The notes beneath the pieces are model-generated. The model searched no databases and was not told the DNA's origin. It saw nothing but the letters and a program-made list of their open reading frames with translations. DNA of 64,000 bases from Geomonas oryzisoli (GTDB lineage: Bacteria > Desulfobacterota > Desulfuromonadia > Geobacterales > Geobacteraceae): positions 1,149,501-1,213,500 of the forward strand of contig NZ_CP076723.1 of NCBI RefSeq assembly GCF_018986915.1, in the 5' to 3' direction. Position numbers and translations under genes: made by a program. Shown here one piece after another: positions 10,081 to 19,192 of the stretch. Position 1 is the first letter of the stretch; every line of letters starts with the position of its first letter.

Positions 10081-10869
10081 ATGCAGGAGCGTTTGCAAAA
10101 GATACTTTCGCAGGCTGGAATCGCCTCACGGCGCGAGTCTGAAACGATCATCGCGGCGGGACGGGTGGCCGTGAACGGCGTGGTGGTCACGGAACTGGGA
10201 ACCAAGGCCGATCCCGACAACGACGCCATCACCGTGGACGGCAAACCGATCACGGTCACCGAGAAGCGGCTCTATCTGCTCCTTTACAAGCCGGTGGGCT
10301 ACATGACCACGATGAAGGATCCCGAGGGGCGTCCCATCGTCACAGAACTGCTGAAGGGGATCAGGGAACGCGTGTATCCGGTGGGGCGGCTGGACTACAA
10401 TACCGAGGGGTTGCTGCTTTTGACCAACGACGGCGCATTCGCCAACATGCTGATGCACCCGAGCCACGAGGTGGACAAGGGGTATCTGGTCCGGGTGAGC
10501 GGGCAGGTGTCGGCTGAGCAGATCCGCAAACTGGCCGAAGGTGTCAAGCTGGAGGATGGCATGACCGCGCCGGCCAAGGTGCTCCCCGTGAGCGAAAGCG
10601 AGAACAACTCCTGGATATCGATCACCATCCACGAGGGACGCTACCGCCAGGTGCGGCGCATGTGCGAGGCGGTGGGGTTGAACGTGGTGCGTCTGAAGAG
10701 GTCGCGTTACGACTTCCTCGAGATCGGCGACATGAAACCGGGGGACTTCAGGCACCTCACTGCCGAAGAGGTGGCCAAGCTCAGGAGGAAGACGGTCCCC
10801 AGCGGCACCGGTCGTGGCCCCCGCAAGACTGGCATAGTGGCAAGGAGAAAGACCGCTCCGCGCCGGTGA
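10081..10869 (+). CDS. rluB: rRNA pseudouridine synthase, RsuA/RluB family
   Basis: Isomerises a uridine of rRNA to pseudouridine (helix 69-93 region of 23S for RluB). 262 residues. It has an N-terminal S4 RNA-binding domain (MQERLQKILSQAGIASRRESE...), then the catalytic domain with VGRLDYNTEGLLLLTNDG holding the catalytic Asp, and RQVRRMCEAVG later. The C-terminus is a basic tail (KTVPSGTGRGPRK...). RluB is preferred over RsuA or RluE from length and tail, with moderate certainty. Terminated by the hairpin at 10901-10926. Confidence 0.88.
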   Translation: MQERLQKILSQAGIASRRESETIIAAGRVAVNGVVVTELGTKADPDNDAITVDGKPITVTEKRLYLLLYKPVGYMTTMKDPEGRPIVTELLKGIRERVYPVGRLDYNTEGLLLLTNDGAFANMLMHPSHEVDKGYLVRVSGQVSAEQIRKLAEGVKLEDGMTAPAKVLPVSESENNSWISITIHEGRYRQVRRMCEAVGLNVVRLKRSRYDFLEIGDMKPGDFRHLTAEEVAKLRRKTVPSGTGRGPRKTGIVARRKTAPRR

Positions 10870-10900
10870 GCTTTCGCTCGAGCCGGTAATCAGACAGAAG

Positions 10901-10926
10901 AAAAGCCGCCTTGGGGCGGCTTTTTC
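10901..10926 (+). terminator. Rho-independent terminator after rluB
   Basis: The stem aaaagccgcc/ggcggctttt with a TTGG-type loop is followed by a T run. Confidence 0.88.
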
Positions 10927-11063
10927 GATACCGGATATATTCAAAACTGCACGCACGGGGGGGACTCAGGCCGAGGGTGGGCTGCTCCCGCCGGAATCGT
11001 CCTGTGGCTCAGGAAACCCCGAGCCGTCCCACTGGAAGCAGGCAGACATCATCACATGTTGTG

Positions 11064-11570
11064 CTACGCGCTCATCTGCTGTTTCTGTTTCGGCACACGC
11101 GGCGTCTTCGCGGGCTTTTTTTCGGCACCGCCTTTGGCAGCCAGCTTCGCCGCCCGCACGGCGCGCGCCTTGGCCAGGTTGTCTGCAAGTCCCTTCTCCT
11201 GTGCCATTCTTCTGCGCGCCTCGGAGAAGTTCTTGGCAGTCAGGGCCTGGTTGCTGGGAATACCGAACTGCTTGCGGTACTCGCCGGGTTTGATGCCATG
11301 CACCTGTGCCAGGTGGCGTGCGAGGGTCTTCATGCCGCTCTTGCCGCAGAGCATGCAGCTCACCTGATCAGGCTGAAACGCCTTTTTCAGGGGAACGGCA
11401 GGCCCTTTGCCCTCGACCCTTTCCACCCCCTCACCGGTTTCCACTTCGAGCTTCTGCAGGGCGCCGTGCACCTTCTGCAGTTCTAGAAGCAAATCTTCGC
11501 CTGACATCTCTGTAACCGAGGCATGTGAAGAGACTATGCTTGCCGTCAATTCGAGCAGTGATGATGCCAT
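11064..11570 (-). CDS. MucR/Ros family zinc-finger transcriptional regulator
   Basis: 168 residues. The Ros/MucR fold is marked by CMLCGKSGMKTLARHLAQVH, a Cys2-His2 zinc finger with the family spacing, followed by GIKPGEYRKQFGIP. The C-terminus is a Lys/Ala-rich basic tail of about 50 residues, longer than in classical MucR, which may add non-specific DNA contacts. MucR proteins bind AT-rich promoter DNA and usually repress, including their own gene. It lies divergent from korDABC with a 190-bp AT-rich gap, so control of kor or of itself is plausible. SD AGGAGG precedes the start. Confidence 0.88.
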   Translation of the reverse strand: MASSLLELTASIVSSHASVTEMSGEDLLLELQKVHGALQKLEVETGEGVERVEGKGPAVPLKKAFQPDQVSCMLCGKSGMKTLARHLAQVHGIKPGEYRKQFGIPSNQALTAKNFSEARRRMAQEKGLADNLAKARAVRAAKLAAKGGAEKKPAKTPRVPKQKQQMSA

Positions 11571-11649
11571 CGTTTCGCTCCTCCTTTTAGATTTTTAAGG
11601 TGCGTACATGAGACGCTTATTATTAAACTATACACAGATTTAAAAGCAA

Positions 11650-11707
11650 GTGATAAATCACATGTGTAAACAAAAAAGTTGACTGGCTTCACAAATTTCT
11701 GCTAGTT
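11650..11707 (+). promoter_or_regulatory. Putative kor promoter with upstream dyad
   Basis: A dyad gtgat-aa-atcac sits at 11650-11661, overlapped by cacatgtg. Just downstream is a TTGACT (11679-11684) with a weak CTAGTT (11702-11707) 17 nt later, 55 nt before korD. The -10 is poor, so this is a candidate only; the dyad could be an operator for the neighbouring MucR-type protein or another regulator. Confidence 0.4.
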
Positions 11708-11762
11708 TCCAGCGCTGATTGCATGGTCGGAGCAGGCCACGAGACAATAGGGGACTTAAGGC

Positions 11763-11966
11763 ATGGGGAGAATTGTAATAGACGAAATGCGCTGCAAGGG
11801 TTGCGGTATCTGCACCATTGCTTGCCCAAAGAAGCTGATCAGGCTGTGCGAAAAGGTCAATATCCAGGGATATGCACCTGCTGAGGCTCCCGATCTGGAG
11901 CAGTGCACCGGGTGTGCTCTCTGCGCCGAAATCTGTCCGGACGTTGCCATCACTGTCTTCAAATAG
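11763..11966 (+). CDS. korD: 2-oxoacid:ferredoxin oxidoreductase, delta (ferredoxin) subunit
   Basis: 67-residue bacterial-type ferredoxin with two CxxCxxCxxxC[P] sets (CKGCGICTIACPK and CTGCALCAEICPD), each binding a 4Fe-4S cluster. It relays electrons from the TPP enzyme to ferredoxin. It is the first gene of korDABC, an order also seen in other Geobacteraceae. The assignment as 2-oxoglutarate enzyme (Kor) rather than branched-chain (Vor) rests on this order and on subunit resemblance and is not proved. Confidence 0.88.
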   Translation: MGRIVIDEMRCKGCGICTIACPKKLIRLCEKVNIQGYAPAEAPDLEQCTGCALCAEICPDVAITVFK

Positions 11967-12107
11967 TCATCTCCGATCACACTTAATAACTGTTTTGCCT
12001 GCTGATTGAGTTGCCGGTCACCGCGCCGCAGCGATCGTGGCGCGTTCGCATCGGGTGCTGCACCTGACTGCCGCACCTTCGGTCGGCAGGATCCGTGGGA
12101 GGGTCAA

Positions 12108-13178
12108 TTGTCTAAACGGCTTTTTGTCAAAGGAAACGAGGCCGCTGCCATGGGCGCGGTAGAGGCGGGCTGCCGCTACTACTTCGGATATCCCATCACC
12201 CCGCAAAGCGACATCCCTGAATACCTTTCGCGTGAACTCCCCCCCCTGAACGGCGAGTTCATCCAGGCCGAGAGCGAGATAGGGGCGATCAACATGCTTT
12301 TGGGCGCCTCCGCAACCGGAGCGCGCGCCATGACCTCCTCCTCGAGCCCCGGCATCTCGCTCAAGCAGGAGGGGATTTCCTATATGGCCGGAGCCGAGCT
12401 CCCCGGCGTCATCATCAACATCTCCCGATCCGGCCCGGGTCTGGGCGGCATCGACGCCTCCCAGTCGGACTACTTCCAGTGCGTCAAGGGCGGCGGCCAC
12501 GGCGGCTATCACATCCCGGTGCTCGCCCCCAACTCCGTGCAGGAGATGTACGACCTCACCATGCACGCCTTCGACCTGGCCGACCTGTACCGCACCCCGG
12601 TCATGCTGCTGGGAGATTCCGTCATCGGCCAGATGAAGGAGGCGCTCATCCCCAACCCGCGTCCGGTGCGCGAACTGCCGGCCAAGGGGTGGGCGGTGCG
12701 CGGCAAGAGCGGTGCCGAGCAGCGTGTGGTCAAGTCCCTGTTCCTGGGTGACGGCGAGCTCGAGGCGCACAACTGGCACCTGCACGCCAAGTACCAGGTG
12801 ATGAAGGAGAAGGAGTGCATCTCCGAGGAATACGAGACTGCCGACGCCCGCCTCATCGTCGCCGGTTTCGGCTCCGTTTCCCGGATCGCCCACACCGCGG
12901 TGACCATGGCGCGCGCCGAAGGGATGAAGGTGGGGCTGTTCCGCCCGGTCACCCTGTTCCCGTTCCCCGAGCAGGCCCTGGCGCAGGCCGCGGCACGGGC
13001 CGGCAAGGTGCTCGTCGTGGAGCTCAACACCGGACAGATGGTCGAGGACGTCCGTCTCAGCGTGGGTGCCGCCGCGCAGGTCTCCTTCTACGGCAGGCCG
13101 CCGGGAGCGGGTTCCCTTCCTTCACCGGAGGAACTGCTCGAAGTGATCAGGAAGAACTACCAGGAGACGGCGCGCTAG
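12108..13178 (+). CDS. korA: 2-oxoacid:ferredoxin oxidoreductase, alpha subunit
   Basis: About 356 residues. Carries the pyruvate:ferredoxin oxidoreductase domain II/N-terminal features: [32 protein letters not shown], then [24 protein letters not shown] and a C-terminal domain [15 protein letters not shown]...[13 protein letters not shown]. Works with KorB to decarboxylate 2-oxoglutarate (or a related 2-oxoacid) to its acyl-CoA, reducing ferredoxin; in Geobacter this step belongs to the TCA cycle. The frame is open to 12006, but the usual N-terminus ([11 protein letters not shown]) starts at the TTG 12108, which has GGGAGGG 4-5 nt upstream. Confidence 0.9.
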   Translation: MSKRLFVKGNEAAAMGAVEAGCRYYFGYPITPQSDIPEYLSRELPPLNGEFIQAESEIGAINMLLGASATGARAMTSSSSPGISLKQEGISYMAGAELPGVIINISRSGPGLGGIDASQSDYFQCVKGGGHGGYHIPVLAPNSVQEMYDLTMHAFDLADLYRTPVMLLGDSVIGQMKEALIPNPRPVRELPAKGWAVRGKSGAEQRVVKSLFLGDGELEAHNWHLHAKYQVMKEKECISEEYETADARLIVAGFGSVSRIAHTAVTMARAEGMKVGLFRPVTLFPFPEQALAQAAARAGKVLVVELNTGQMVEDVRLSVGAAAQVSFYGRPPGAGSLPSPEELLEVIRKNYQETAR

Positions 13179-13200
13179 GCCGGGAGAGGGGTTGAGCCAT

Positions 13201-13941
13201 ATGCAACAGGTTTTCAAAAGACCGCAGAGTTTGAAGGACGTGCAGACCCATTTCTGCCCCGGTTGTCACCACGGCACCATCCACCGCCTGGTGGCCGATG
13301 CCATGGATCTCTACGGGGTACAGGACCGGACCATCGGCGTGGCGTCGGTCGGCTGTTCCGTCTTCCTGTACGGCTATTTCGATATCGACGTGGTCGAGGC
13401 TCCCCACGGCAGGGCGCCCGCCGTTGCCACCGGCGTGAAGCGCGCCCGGCCCGACAGCTTCGTCTTCACCTACCAGGGTGACGGCGATTTGGCCGCCATC
13501 GGCACCGCCGAGATCATCCACGCCGCCAACCGCGGCGAGGACATCACCGTCGTCTTCGTGAACAACACCACCTACGGCATGACCGGCGGCCAGATGGCTC
13601 CGACCACCCTGGTGGGGCAGAAGACCTCCACCTCCCCCTACGGCCGCGACAAGTCCAAGGACGGCTCTCCGATCAAGATGGCGGAGTTGATGGCGCAGTT
13701 GGGCGGCGTCGCCTACTCCGCGCGGGTGGCGGTGGATTCGCCCAAGCATGTCCTCGAGGCCAAGAAGGTGATGCGCGAGGCCTTCGGCTACCAGGCCCAG
13801 GGCAAAGGGTTCTCGTTTGTCGAGGTGCTCTCCGCCTGTCCCACCAACTGGGGCATGAACCCTCTCAAGGCCAACGCGAGGATCGGCGAGGAGATGATCC
13901 CCTACTTCCCGCTGGGCGTGTTCAAGAAGGAAGAGGCGTAG
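13201..13941 (+). CDS. korB: 2-oxoacid:ferredoxin oxidoreductase, beta (TPP) subunit
   Basis: 246 residues. The thiamine diphosphate site is visible as GDGDLAAIG followed about 30 residues on by [14 protein letters not shown]. The N-terminal [12 protein letters not shown] is the subunit's cluster/TPP entry motif. Forms the active site with KorA. ATG 13201 is chosen with the SD GAGGGG 9 nt upstream; a TTG nine nucleotides earlier is possible. Followed by a 66-bp spacer with short direct repeats before korC. Confidence 0.9.
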   Translation: MQQVFKRPQSLKDVQTHFCPGCHHGTIHRLVADAMDLYGVQDRTIGVASVGCSVFLYGYFDIDVVEAPHGRAPAVATGVKRARPDSFVFTYQGDGDLAAIGTAEIIHAANRGEDITVVFVNNTTYGMTGGQMAPTTLVGQKTSTSPYGRDKSKDGSPIKMAELMAQLGGVAYSARVAVDSPKHVLEAKKVMREAFGYQAQGKGFSFVEVLSACPTNWGMNPLKANARIGEEMIPYFPLGVFKKEEA

Positions 13942-13949
13942 CGCAGGTA

Positions 13950-13990
13950 ACTTAGAACGTAGAACATAGAACGTAGAACATGTTCTGATG
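13950..13990. repeat. Short direct repeats 'tagaacgtagaaca' between korB and korC
   Basis: The unit tagaacgtagaacA occurs twice in a row (about 13953-13980) and ends in a small palindrome acatgttct. It looks like the other short-unit repeats of this chromosome (compare 63744 and 63884). Function unknown. Confidence 0.5.
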
Positions 13991-14007
13991 TTTTCGGAGG
14001 GACGCGG

Positions 14008-14562
14008 ATGCGTAAAGATGTCTTGATAGCGGGATTCGGTGGTCAGGGGGTGCTTCTGGCCGGCAACCTGCTCTCCTATGCAGCGATAGATGAAGGAAAG
14101 AACGTCAGCTACTTTCCCGCCTACGGGGTGGAGAAGCGCGGCGGTTCCGCTACCTGCACGGTCGTCATCGCCGATGGAGCGGTGGGCTCGCCCGTAGTCG
14201 GGCAGCCCTCGGTACTGGTGGTGCTGAACCAGGCATCCCTGGAGCGCTTCGGCGCGCGGGTCCGTCCCGGCGGCGTCCTCATCGTCAATTCGTCCCTGGT
14301 CGACGTCTCTTCCCTGGGGCGCACCGACATAGAGATCGTGTCGGTCCCCATGAACGAGATAGCGACAGAGTTGGGCGATCTCAGGATGGTGAACATGGTC
14401 GCGGTCGGCGCCTACGTTGCCCTGACCGACGCGGTGCAGCTCCCGTCTTTGGCTGCCGCGCTGTCCCATGCGCTCCCCGAGCGCAACCACAGGTTCATCC
14501 CGGCCAACGTCAAGGCGATAGAAACCGGGGCCGAGACGGCCAGGGCGAAAAAAGAAGCTTGA
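14008..14562 (+). CDS. korC: 2-oxoacid:ferredoxin oxidoreductase, gamma subunit
   Basis: 184 residues of the POR gamma fold: N-terminal IAGFGGQGVLLAGNLLSYAA, then VSYFPAYGVEKRGGSATCTVVI, the hallmark YG.E.RGG.....V motif. Structural/CoA-side subunit of the KorDABC complex. It is the last gene of the operon; its stop codon overlaps the -35 of the downstream tRNA promoter. ATG 14008 has GGAGG upstream. Confidence 0.9.
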   Translation: MRKDVLIAGFGGQGVLLAGNLLSYAAIDEGKNVSYFPAYGVEKRGGSATCTVVIADGAVGSPVVGQPSVLVVLNQASLERFGARVRPGGVLIVNSSLVDVSSLGRTDIEIVSVPMNEIATELGDLRMVNMVAVGAYVALTDAVQLPSLAAALSHALPERNHRFIPANVKAIETGAETARAKKEA

Positions 14563-14588
14563 CTTTGGCATCCCAGTTCTGGTATTTA
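14559..14588 (+). promoter_or_regulatory. Sigma-70 type promoter for tRNA-Gln/tRNA-Glu
   Basis: TTGACT (14559-14564) and TATTTA (14583-14588) with an 18-nt spacer, ending 15 nt before the tRNA-Gln 5' end. The -35 overlaps the korC stop. Confidence 0.6.
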
Positions 14589-14603
14589 ACTGGTCTCTCG
14601 CGA

Positions 14604-14677
14604 TGGGGTATCGCCAAGCGGTAAGGCAACGGACTCTGACTCCGTCATCCAAGGTTCGAATCCTTGTACCCCAGCCA
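14604..14677 (+). tRNA. tRNA-Gln (anticodon CTG)
   Basis: Cloverleaf: acceptor TGGGGTA/TACCCCA, anticodon stem ACGGA/TCCGT with loop CTCTGAC giving anticodon CTG, T arm with GGTTCGAATCC, and CCA encoded at 14675-14677. Confidence 0.93.
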
Positions 14678-14715
14678 TACCAGCCCCAGCTTCTTTTGAA
14701 GCTGCTACATAGTCA

Positions 14716-14790
14716 GGTCCCATCGTCTAGTGGTTAGGACACCGGCCTTTCACGTCGGTAACAGGGGTTCAAGTCCCCTTGGGATCACCA
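14716..14790 (+). tRNA. tRNA-Glu (anticodon TTC)
   Basis: Acceptor GGTCCCA/TGGGATC, anticodon stem CCGGC/GTCGG with loop CTTTCAC giving TTC, T arm GGTTCAAGTCC, CCA encoded at 14788-14790. Cotranscribed with tRNA-Gln. Confidence 0.94.
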
Positions 14791-14795
14791 CCTTA

Positions 14796-14830
14796 AAAAC
14801 AGCGCCAGAAGCAGGGCGCTGTTTTTTTTT
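14796..14830 (+). terminator. Rho-independent terminator after the tRNA pair
   Basis: Stem aacagcgcc/ggcgctgtt with a T run of nine. Confidence 0.9.
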
Positions 14831-14929
14831 AAGCTGTGCCCGCGGACCGGGCTGGCGTAGCGTCGTCGGCCGCCGTTTCCTCCCAGGAGTTGCTCGAAGA
14901 GTGAGATAAATACAGAACGGAGAAAGTCG

Positions 14930-15823
14930 ATGACAGTGGCCGTTTCAGGAAGCACCTCGCCAGCGCAGCAGTCTGCACCAGATTTCCCCATTTTTTGCCG
15001 TCCCTTGTTTGCCGGATTTCCCGTCGTATTCCTGCTCTGGCTCGTCCTCTGCCAAGTGGCCATCGTTACGCCGGTGCATGCCGCCGAGAACGTCTTTACC
15101 AGCACGACCGCCATCAAGGAAGAGACGGTGCGCTTCGCGGGAGAGGGGACGCTGTTCCTGAAGGGGCCGGTCGATCCTTACCTTACCGGGACCGTGGTGA
15201 CTGCCGGTCTCTTCGGCCTCACCTATCTCTTCGACGAAAAGATCCGGGATGAATTCGCCGGCTCGCACCACGGCGTTATGAGGGGGGTTACCGACGCCGG
15301 TAACGCGGTGAGCAACCCGCTGCTCCACCTCGGCGTTGCAGCCGCCTTTTATGGGACCGGTGCCCTTACCGACCAGGTGAAGGTGATGCAGCTGGGCGAG
15401 GAAATGGGGGAGGCCCTGCTTCTTGCCGACGGCGCCACCTTCGTTCTCAAGGGGGTGATCGGGCGGGGGCGTCCATACCAGGTGGACAGCAGTACGAGCT
15501 ACCGCCCCTTCCAGTTCAAGGACGGCTACGACTCGCTCCCCTCGATGCATACCGCGAGCTCGTTTGCCCTGGCCCACGTCTTCGCCGACAAGACAGACAA
15601 TTTCTACGGGAAGGCCGCCTGCTATGCCGCCGCCGGCCTCGCCGGATTTTCCCGGGTGTACCAGAACAAGCACTGGGCGAGCGACGTGGTCCTCGGCGCA
15701 GCCATAGGGGAACTGGCCGGTGCTGCCGTAACGAGGTACCGTTCCGCCCCGGCGGGAAGCGTCACCGTGGCGCCCATGGCCATCGGCGGTGCGCCCGCAG
15801 TGGCGCTTTTGGGCAAATTCTAG
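14930..15823 (+). CDS. PAP2-family phosphatase, exported or membrane bound
   Basis: 297 residues. An N-terminal hydrophobic segment ends PVHAAEN (likely signal peptide or anchor). The acid phosphatase/PAP2 motifs follow in order: KGVIGRGRP, then DSLPSMHTASSF (PSxH-type) and SRVYQNKHWASDVVLG (SRxxxxxHxxxD). Members dephosphorylate lipid phosphates such as undecaprenyl pyrophosphate, phosphatidate or lipid A on the periplasmic side; the substrate here is unknown. Stand-alone gene. A second, unrelated PAP2 protein is at 50748. Confidence 0.83.
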   Translation: MTVAVSGSTSPAQQSAPDFPIFCRPLFAGFPVVFLLWLVLCQVAIVTPVHAAENVFTSTTAIKEETVRFAGEGTLFLKGPVDPYLTGTVVTAGLFGLTYLFDEKIRDEFAGSHHGVMRGVTDAGNAVSNPLLHLGVAAAFYGTGALTDQVKVMQLGEEMGEALLLADGATFVLKGVIGRGRPYQVDSSTSYRPFQFKDGYDSLPSMHTASSFALAHVFADKTDNFYGKAACYAAAGLAGFSRVYQNKHWASDVVLGAAIGELAGAAVTRYRSAPAGSVTVAPMAIGGAPAVALLGKF

Positions 15824-15841
15824 GTTTCACCGGGGTGCGAC

Positions 15842-16003
15842 TCGAGGCCTCCCCCTCCCTTGACGGGAGGGGGCAGGGGGGTGGGTGAAGCCGCAAGCGA
15901 CTGCGATGATGTCACCCTCCCCCACCTCCTAACCCCCTCCCGCAAGGGGAGGGGGGACGACGGCAAATCTTCCTGAATCCCCCTTTGTTAAAGGGGGACT
16001 TTC
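15842..16003. repeat. C/G-rich palindromic repeat array
   Basis: Inverted tracts cctccccctcccttgac/gggagggggcagggg and cctcccccacctcc/cccgcaaggggagggg, then cccctttgttaaaggggg (15980-15997). Same type as 561-662; the last unit resembles 54655-54740. No coding potential seen. Confidence 0.6.
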
Positions 16004-16034
16004 CATTTCGCAGTTGTATCAAAAGGAGCTTCGC

Positions 16035-16709
16035 ATGCTGAAGGCAGTCATCTTCGACTTCGACGGGATCATCGTGGACACCGAGCCGTTACACTACAAG
16101 GCGTTCCAGGAGTTGCTGGTGCCGCTCGGCCTGGGTTACTCCTGGCAGGAGTACCTCGATCTCTACATCGGCTTCGACGACCGCGACGCCTTCCGCGAGG
16201 CCTTCCGGGTGCACGGCCGGGCGCTTACCGACCAGGAGCTCAAGGAGCTGATCAAGGGCAAAGCCGCGGCTTTCCTGAAGATCGTCTCGGGCGGTGTGGC
16301 GCCGTACCCGGGCGTGGTGGAACTGATCCGCTCCATCTCCGGCAACCTCCCGCTTGCCCTGTGCAGCGGGGCCCTCAGTAGCGACATCGAACCGATCCTG
16401 GCCCAGCTCGGACTGACCGATGCCTTCGACGTCAAGGTAACCGCCGACGAGGTCGCGGCGAGCAAGCCCGATCCGGAAAGCTACCGCCTCGCCGTGCAGC
16501 GGCTCCAGGAGCGTTTCCCGGGCAAAGTGGACGCGGCGGGCTCCATCGCCGTCGAGGACACCCCTGCCGGCATCGCCTCGGCGACCGGGGCCGGTCTCAA
16601 GGTGCTGGCCGTGACCAACAGCTACCCGGAGGAACGCCTGACCGGTGCCTGCCGCGTGCTCGATTCGCTTGCCGGTGTCGACCTCGAGGGTCTGCGCCTG
16701 CTCATCTGA
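16035..16709 (+). CDS. HAD-superfamily hydrolase, beta-phosphoglucomutase-like
   Basis: 224 residues. HAD motif I FDFDGIIVDTEPLH (two catalytic Asp), motif II LCSGAL, motif III K in ASKPDPESY, and motif IV VEDTPAGIASA. The cap domain between motif I and II is the helical type of phosphoglycolate/beta-phosphoglucomutase enzymes. Substrate not decidable. Start ATG 16035 has AAAGGAG 7 nt upstream; the frame runs 21 nt further up to a TTG without a site. It ends 3 nt before hrpB and is likely cotranscribed with it. Confidence 0.85.
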   Translation: MLKAVIFDFDGIIVDTEPLHYKAFQELLVPLGLGYSWQEYLDLYIGFDDRDAFREAFRVHGRALTDQELKELIKGKAAAFLKIVSGGVAPYPGVVELIRSISGNLPLALCSGALSSDIEPILAQLGLTDAFDVKVTADEVAASKPDPESYRLAVQRLQERFPGKVDAAGSIAVEDTPAGIASATGAGLKVLAVTNSYPEERLTGACRVLDSLAGVDLEGLRLLI

Positions 16710-16712
16710 TCC

Positions 16713-19190
16713 ATGCTGAAACCCGCCGTCATCGACACCATACTCCCCGAACTGCTCGCGGCGCTGCAAAAGGGTAACGTCGCCGTGCTGCAGGCGCCTC
16801 CGGGGGCGGGCAAGACCACGCGGGTGCCGCTCGCCCTGCTCGATGCGCTTTCGGACCGCGGCCGCATCGTCATGCTGGAACCGCGCCGCCTCGCCGCCGT
16901 GAACGCCGCCCGCTACATGGCCCAGTGCCTGGGCGAGGAGGTGGGGAAAACGGTCGGCTACAGCATCCGCTTCGAGCGCAAGGTTTCCAAGGCAACCCGC
17001 ATTGAGGTGGTGACCGAGGGGATCCTGGCCCGCCGGCTGCAGGGCGACCCGCTGCTGGAAGGGGTTGCGGCGGTAATCTTCGACGAGTTCCACGAAAGAA
17101 GCCTTACCTGCGACCTTTCCCTCGCTCTGTGCCGCGACGTTCAGCTCGGGCTGCGCGAGGACCTGCGCCTGCTGGTCATGTCGGCGACCCTCGATGCCGA
17201 GCCGGTGGCGAGGCTTCTTGGGGGCGCGCCGCTTGTCACCAGCGAGGGGCGGCAGTTCCCGGTCGAGCTCCGTTATCTGAAGAGCGAGCCGACAACGAGG
17301 CTGGCCGAGACGGCGTGTGCCGGGGTGATGAAAGCCCTTGCCGAGACCGAAGGGGACATCCTGGTATTCCTGCCGGGCGCCGGCGACATCAGGCGCTGCG
17401 AAAGCATCCTCCAGGCCCAGGTCGGCCCGCAGGTGATGATCGCCGTCCTCTACGGGGACCTCCCCTTCGCCGCCCAGGAGCGTGCCATCCTCCCGGGCGA
17501 CCGCCGCAAGGTTGTGCTCGCCACCAACATCGCCGAGACCAGCCTCACCATCGAAGGGGTGCGGGTGGTAGTCGACACCGGCTACTCCCGCCAGCTCCGC
17601 TACGATCCCTCCACCGGCCTCAACCGCCTCGACACCATGCGTATCTCCGCGGCCTCCGCCCAGCAGCGCGCAGGTCGTGCCGGCAGGGTCGCCCCGGGCG
17701 TCTGCTACCGCCTCTGGACCGAGCACACCCATAGTGCCCTTCTTCCCTTCACCGCTCCCGAGATCAAGGTTTCCGACCTCGCGCCGCTTGCGCTCGACCT
17801 GGCGCAGTGGGGGGTAGCCGATCCCGCCTCGCTGAGTTTTCTCGATGCGCCTCCGGCCGCCCACCTCGCCGAGGGACGCGCGCTGCTGAAAGCCTTGGGC
17901 GCTCTCGATCAGCGCGGCGCCATCACCGCACTGGGGAGCAGGATGGCTGCACTCCCGATGCATCCGCGCCTTGCCTCCATGCTGGTGGGCTCGCTCGACG
18001 CCGGACACGCGCCGCTTGCCTGCATGCTGGCCGCCATCCTGTCCGAGCGCGACATCATGCCGCGCGGCAGCGGCAGCATCTCTGAAAGCGATCTGCTGGA
18101 CCGGCTGGATGCGGTTCGCGAACGCCGCGACCCGCAGGGGGCGCGGACGGTGGAACGCCTGGCTGCCTATTTCCGCGGCACTCTCGGCGTACCCGACGCC
18201 CCCGTGCGTGCCGATGCCGACGCCGTCGGCCGCTTGCTCCTTATGGCCTATCCGGACCGGGTGGCGCGTGAGCGGAATCCCGGCTCCGGACGCTACCTCA
18301 TGGCCAACGGCACCGGTGCCAAACTGTCCCCGCGCAGCAACCTGCGGGCGCAGCCTTTCATCGTCGCCGTCGAGGTCGAGGGGGGCGCGGGGGAAGGAGA
18401 CATCCACATGGCGAGCGCCGTTTCACTGGAGGCGATCCGCTCGGGATGCGCGGCCGCCATAACCCGGGAGCGCAGGGTGTTCTGGGAGGAACGCGAGGGG
18501 AGGGTGGTGGCCCGGGATGAGGAGCGGCTGGGCGCCGTCATCCTTTCCGAGCGGGCGGCGGCTCCCGAGAAGGAAGAGATCGCCGCGGCGCTGCTGCTGG
18601 GGATACTGTCGGGGACTGGCATCGGCGGGCTCAACTGGAGCGAGCATGCCTTGCAGTACCGGAACAGGGTGCGCTTCCTGGCCCGGGTGCTCCCCGAGGA
18701 GCAATTACCCGACCTCTCCGACGAGGCGCTGGCGGCCGGCGCGGGACAGTGGCTCCTCCCCTATCTGCAGGGGGTGCGGACCCTCGCCCAACTGGCCAAG
18801 GTCGACCTGCTGCAGCCTTTGAAGGCGCTCCTCGATTACCGCCAGCAGCAGCTCGTCGAGAAGGACGCGCCCACGCACCTGCAGGTCCCGAGCGGCTCAC
18901 GCGTCGCGTTGGAGTATCCGGCAGAGGGGGAGCCGTTTCTTGCGGTCAAGCTCCAGGAGATGTTCGGGCTGGCCGAGACGCCTCGGCTTGCGCGGGGCAG
19001 GGTGCCGGTGCTGATCCACCTGCTGTCGCCGGCGCGGCGTCCCATCCAGGTAACGGCCGATCTGAAGAGTTTCTGGAACGGGGCCTACCGTGAGGTGTGC
19101 AAGGAGTTGAAAGGTCGCTATCCGAAACACCCTTGGCCCGACGACCCCTGGAATGCCCCGGCTACGCGGCATGTGAAGAAGAGAATGTGA
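16713..19190 (+). CDS. hrpB: ATP-dependent helicase HrpB
   Basis: DEAH-type RNA helicase of 825 residues, close to the usual HrpB length. Motif I is APPGAGKTTRVPLAL (about residue 27), motif II FDEFHERS (DEFH), motif III MSATLD, motif V ATNIAETSLTIEGV and motif VI QQRAGRAGRVAPG. The C-terminal HrpB domain follows, with LNWSEHALQYRNRVRF and PVLIHLLSPARRPIQVTADLKSFW and NAPATRHVKKRM at the end. Role in vivo is poorly known. Start ATG 16713 directly follows the HAD gene. Confidence 0.95.
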   Translation: MLKPAVIDTILPELLAALQKGNVAVLQAPPGAGKTTRVPLALLDALSDRGRIVMLEPRRLAAVNAARYMAQCLGEEVGKTVGYSIRFERKVSKATRIEVVTEGILARRLQGDPLLEGVAAVIFDEFHERSLTCDLSLALCRDVQLGLREDLRLLVMSATLDAEPVARLLGGAPLVTSEGRQFPVELRYLKSEPTTRLAETACAGVMKALAETEGDILVFLPGAGDIRRCESILQAQVGPQVMIAVLYGDLPFAAQERAILPGDRRKVVLATNIAETSLTIEGVRVVVDTGYSRQLRYDPSTGLNRLDTMRISAASAQQRAGRAGRVAPGVCYRLWTEHTHSALLPFTAPEIKVSDLAPLALDLAQWGVADPASLSFLDAPPAAHLAEGRALLKALGALDQRGAITALGSRMAALPMHPRLASMLVGSLDAGHAPLACMLAAILSERDIMPRGSGSISESDLLDRLDAVRERRDPQGARTVERLAAYFRGTLGVPDAPVRADADAVGRLLLMAYPDRVARERNPGSGRYLMANGTGAKLSPRSNLRAQPFIVAVEVEGGAGEGDIHMASAVSLEAIRSGCAAAITRERRVFWEEREGRVVARDEERLGAVILSERAAAPEKEEIAAALLLGILSGTGIGGLNWSEHALQYRNRVRFLARVLPEEQLPDLSDEALAAGAGQWLLPYLQGVRTLAQLAKVDLLQPLKALLDYRQQQLVEKDAPTHLQVPSGSRVALEYPAEGEPFLAVKLQEMFGLAETPRLARGRVPVLIHLLSPARRPIQVTADLKSFWNGAYREVCKELKGRYPKHPWPDDPWNAPATRHVKKRM

Positions 19191-19192
19191 AA

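Noticed and set aside
16089..18407. 772-codon minus-strand frame across the HAD gene and hrpB
   Set aside because: Antisense shadow of two clear genes.
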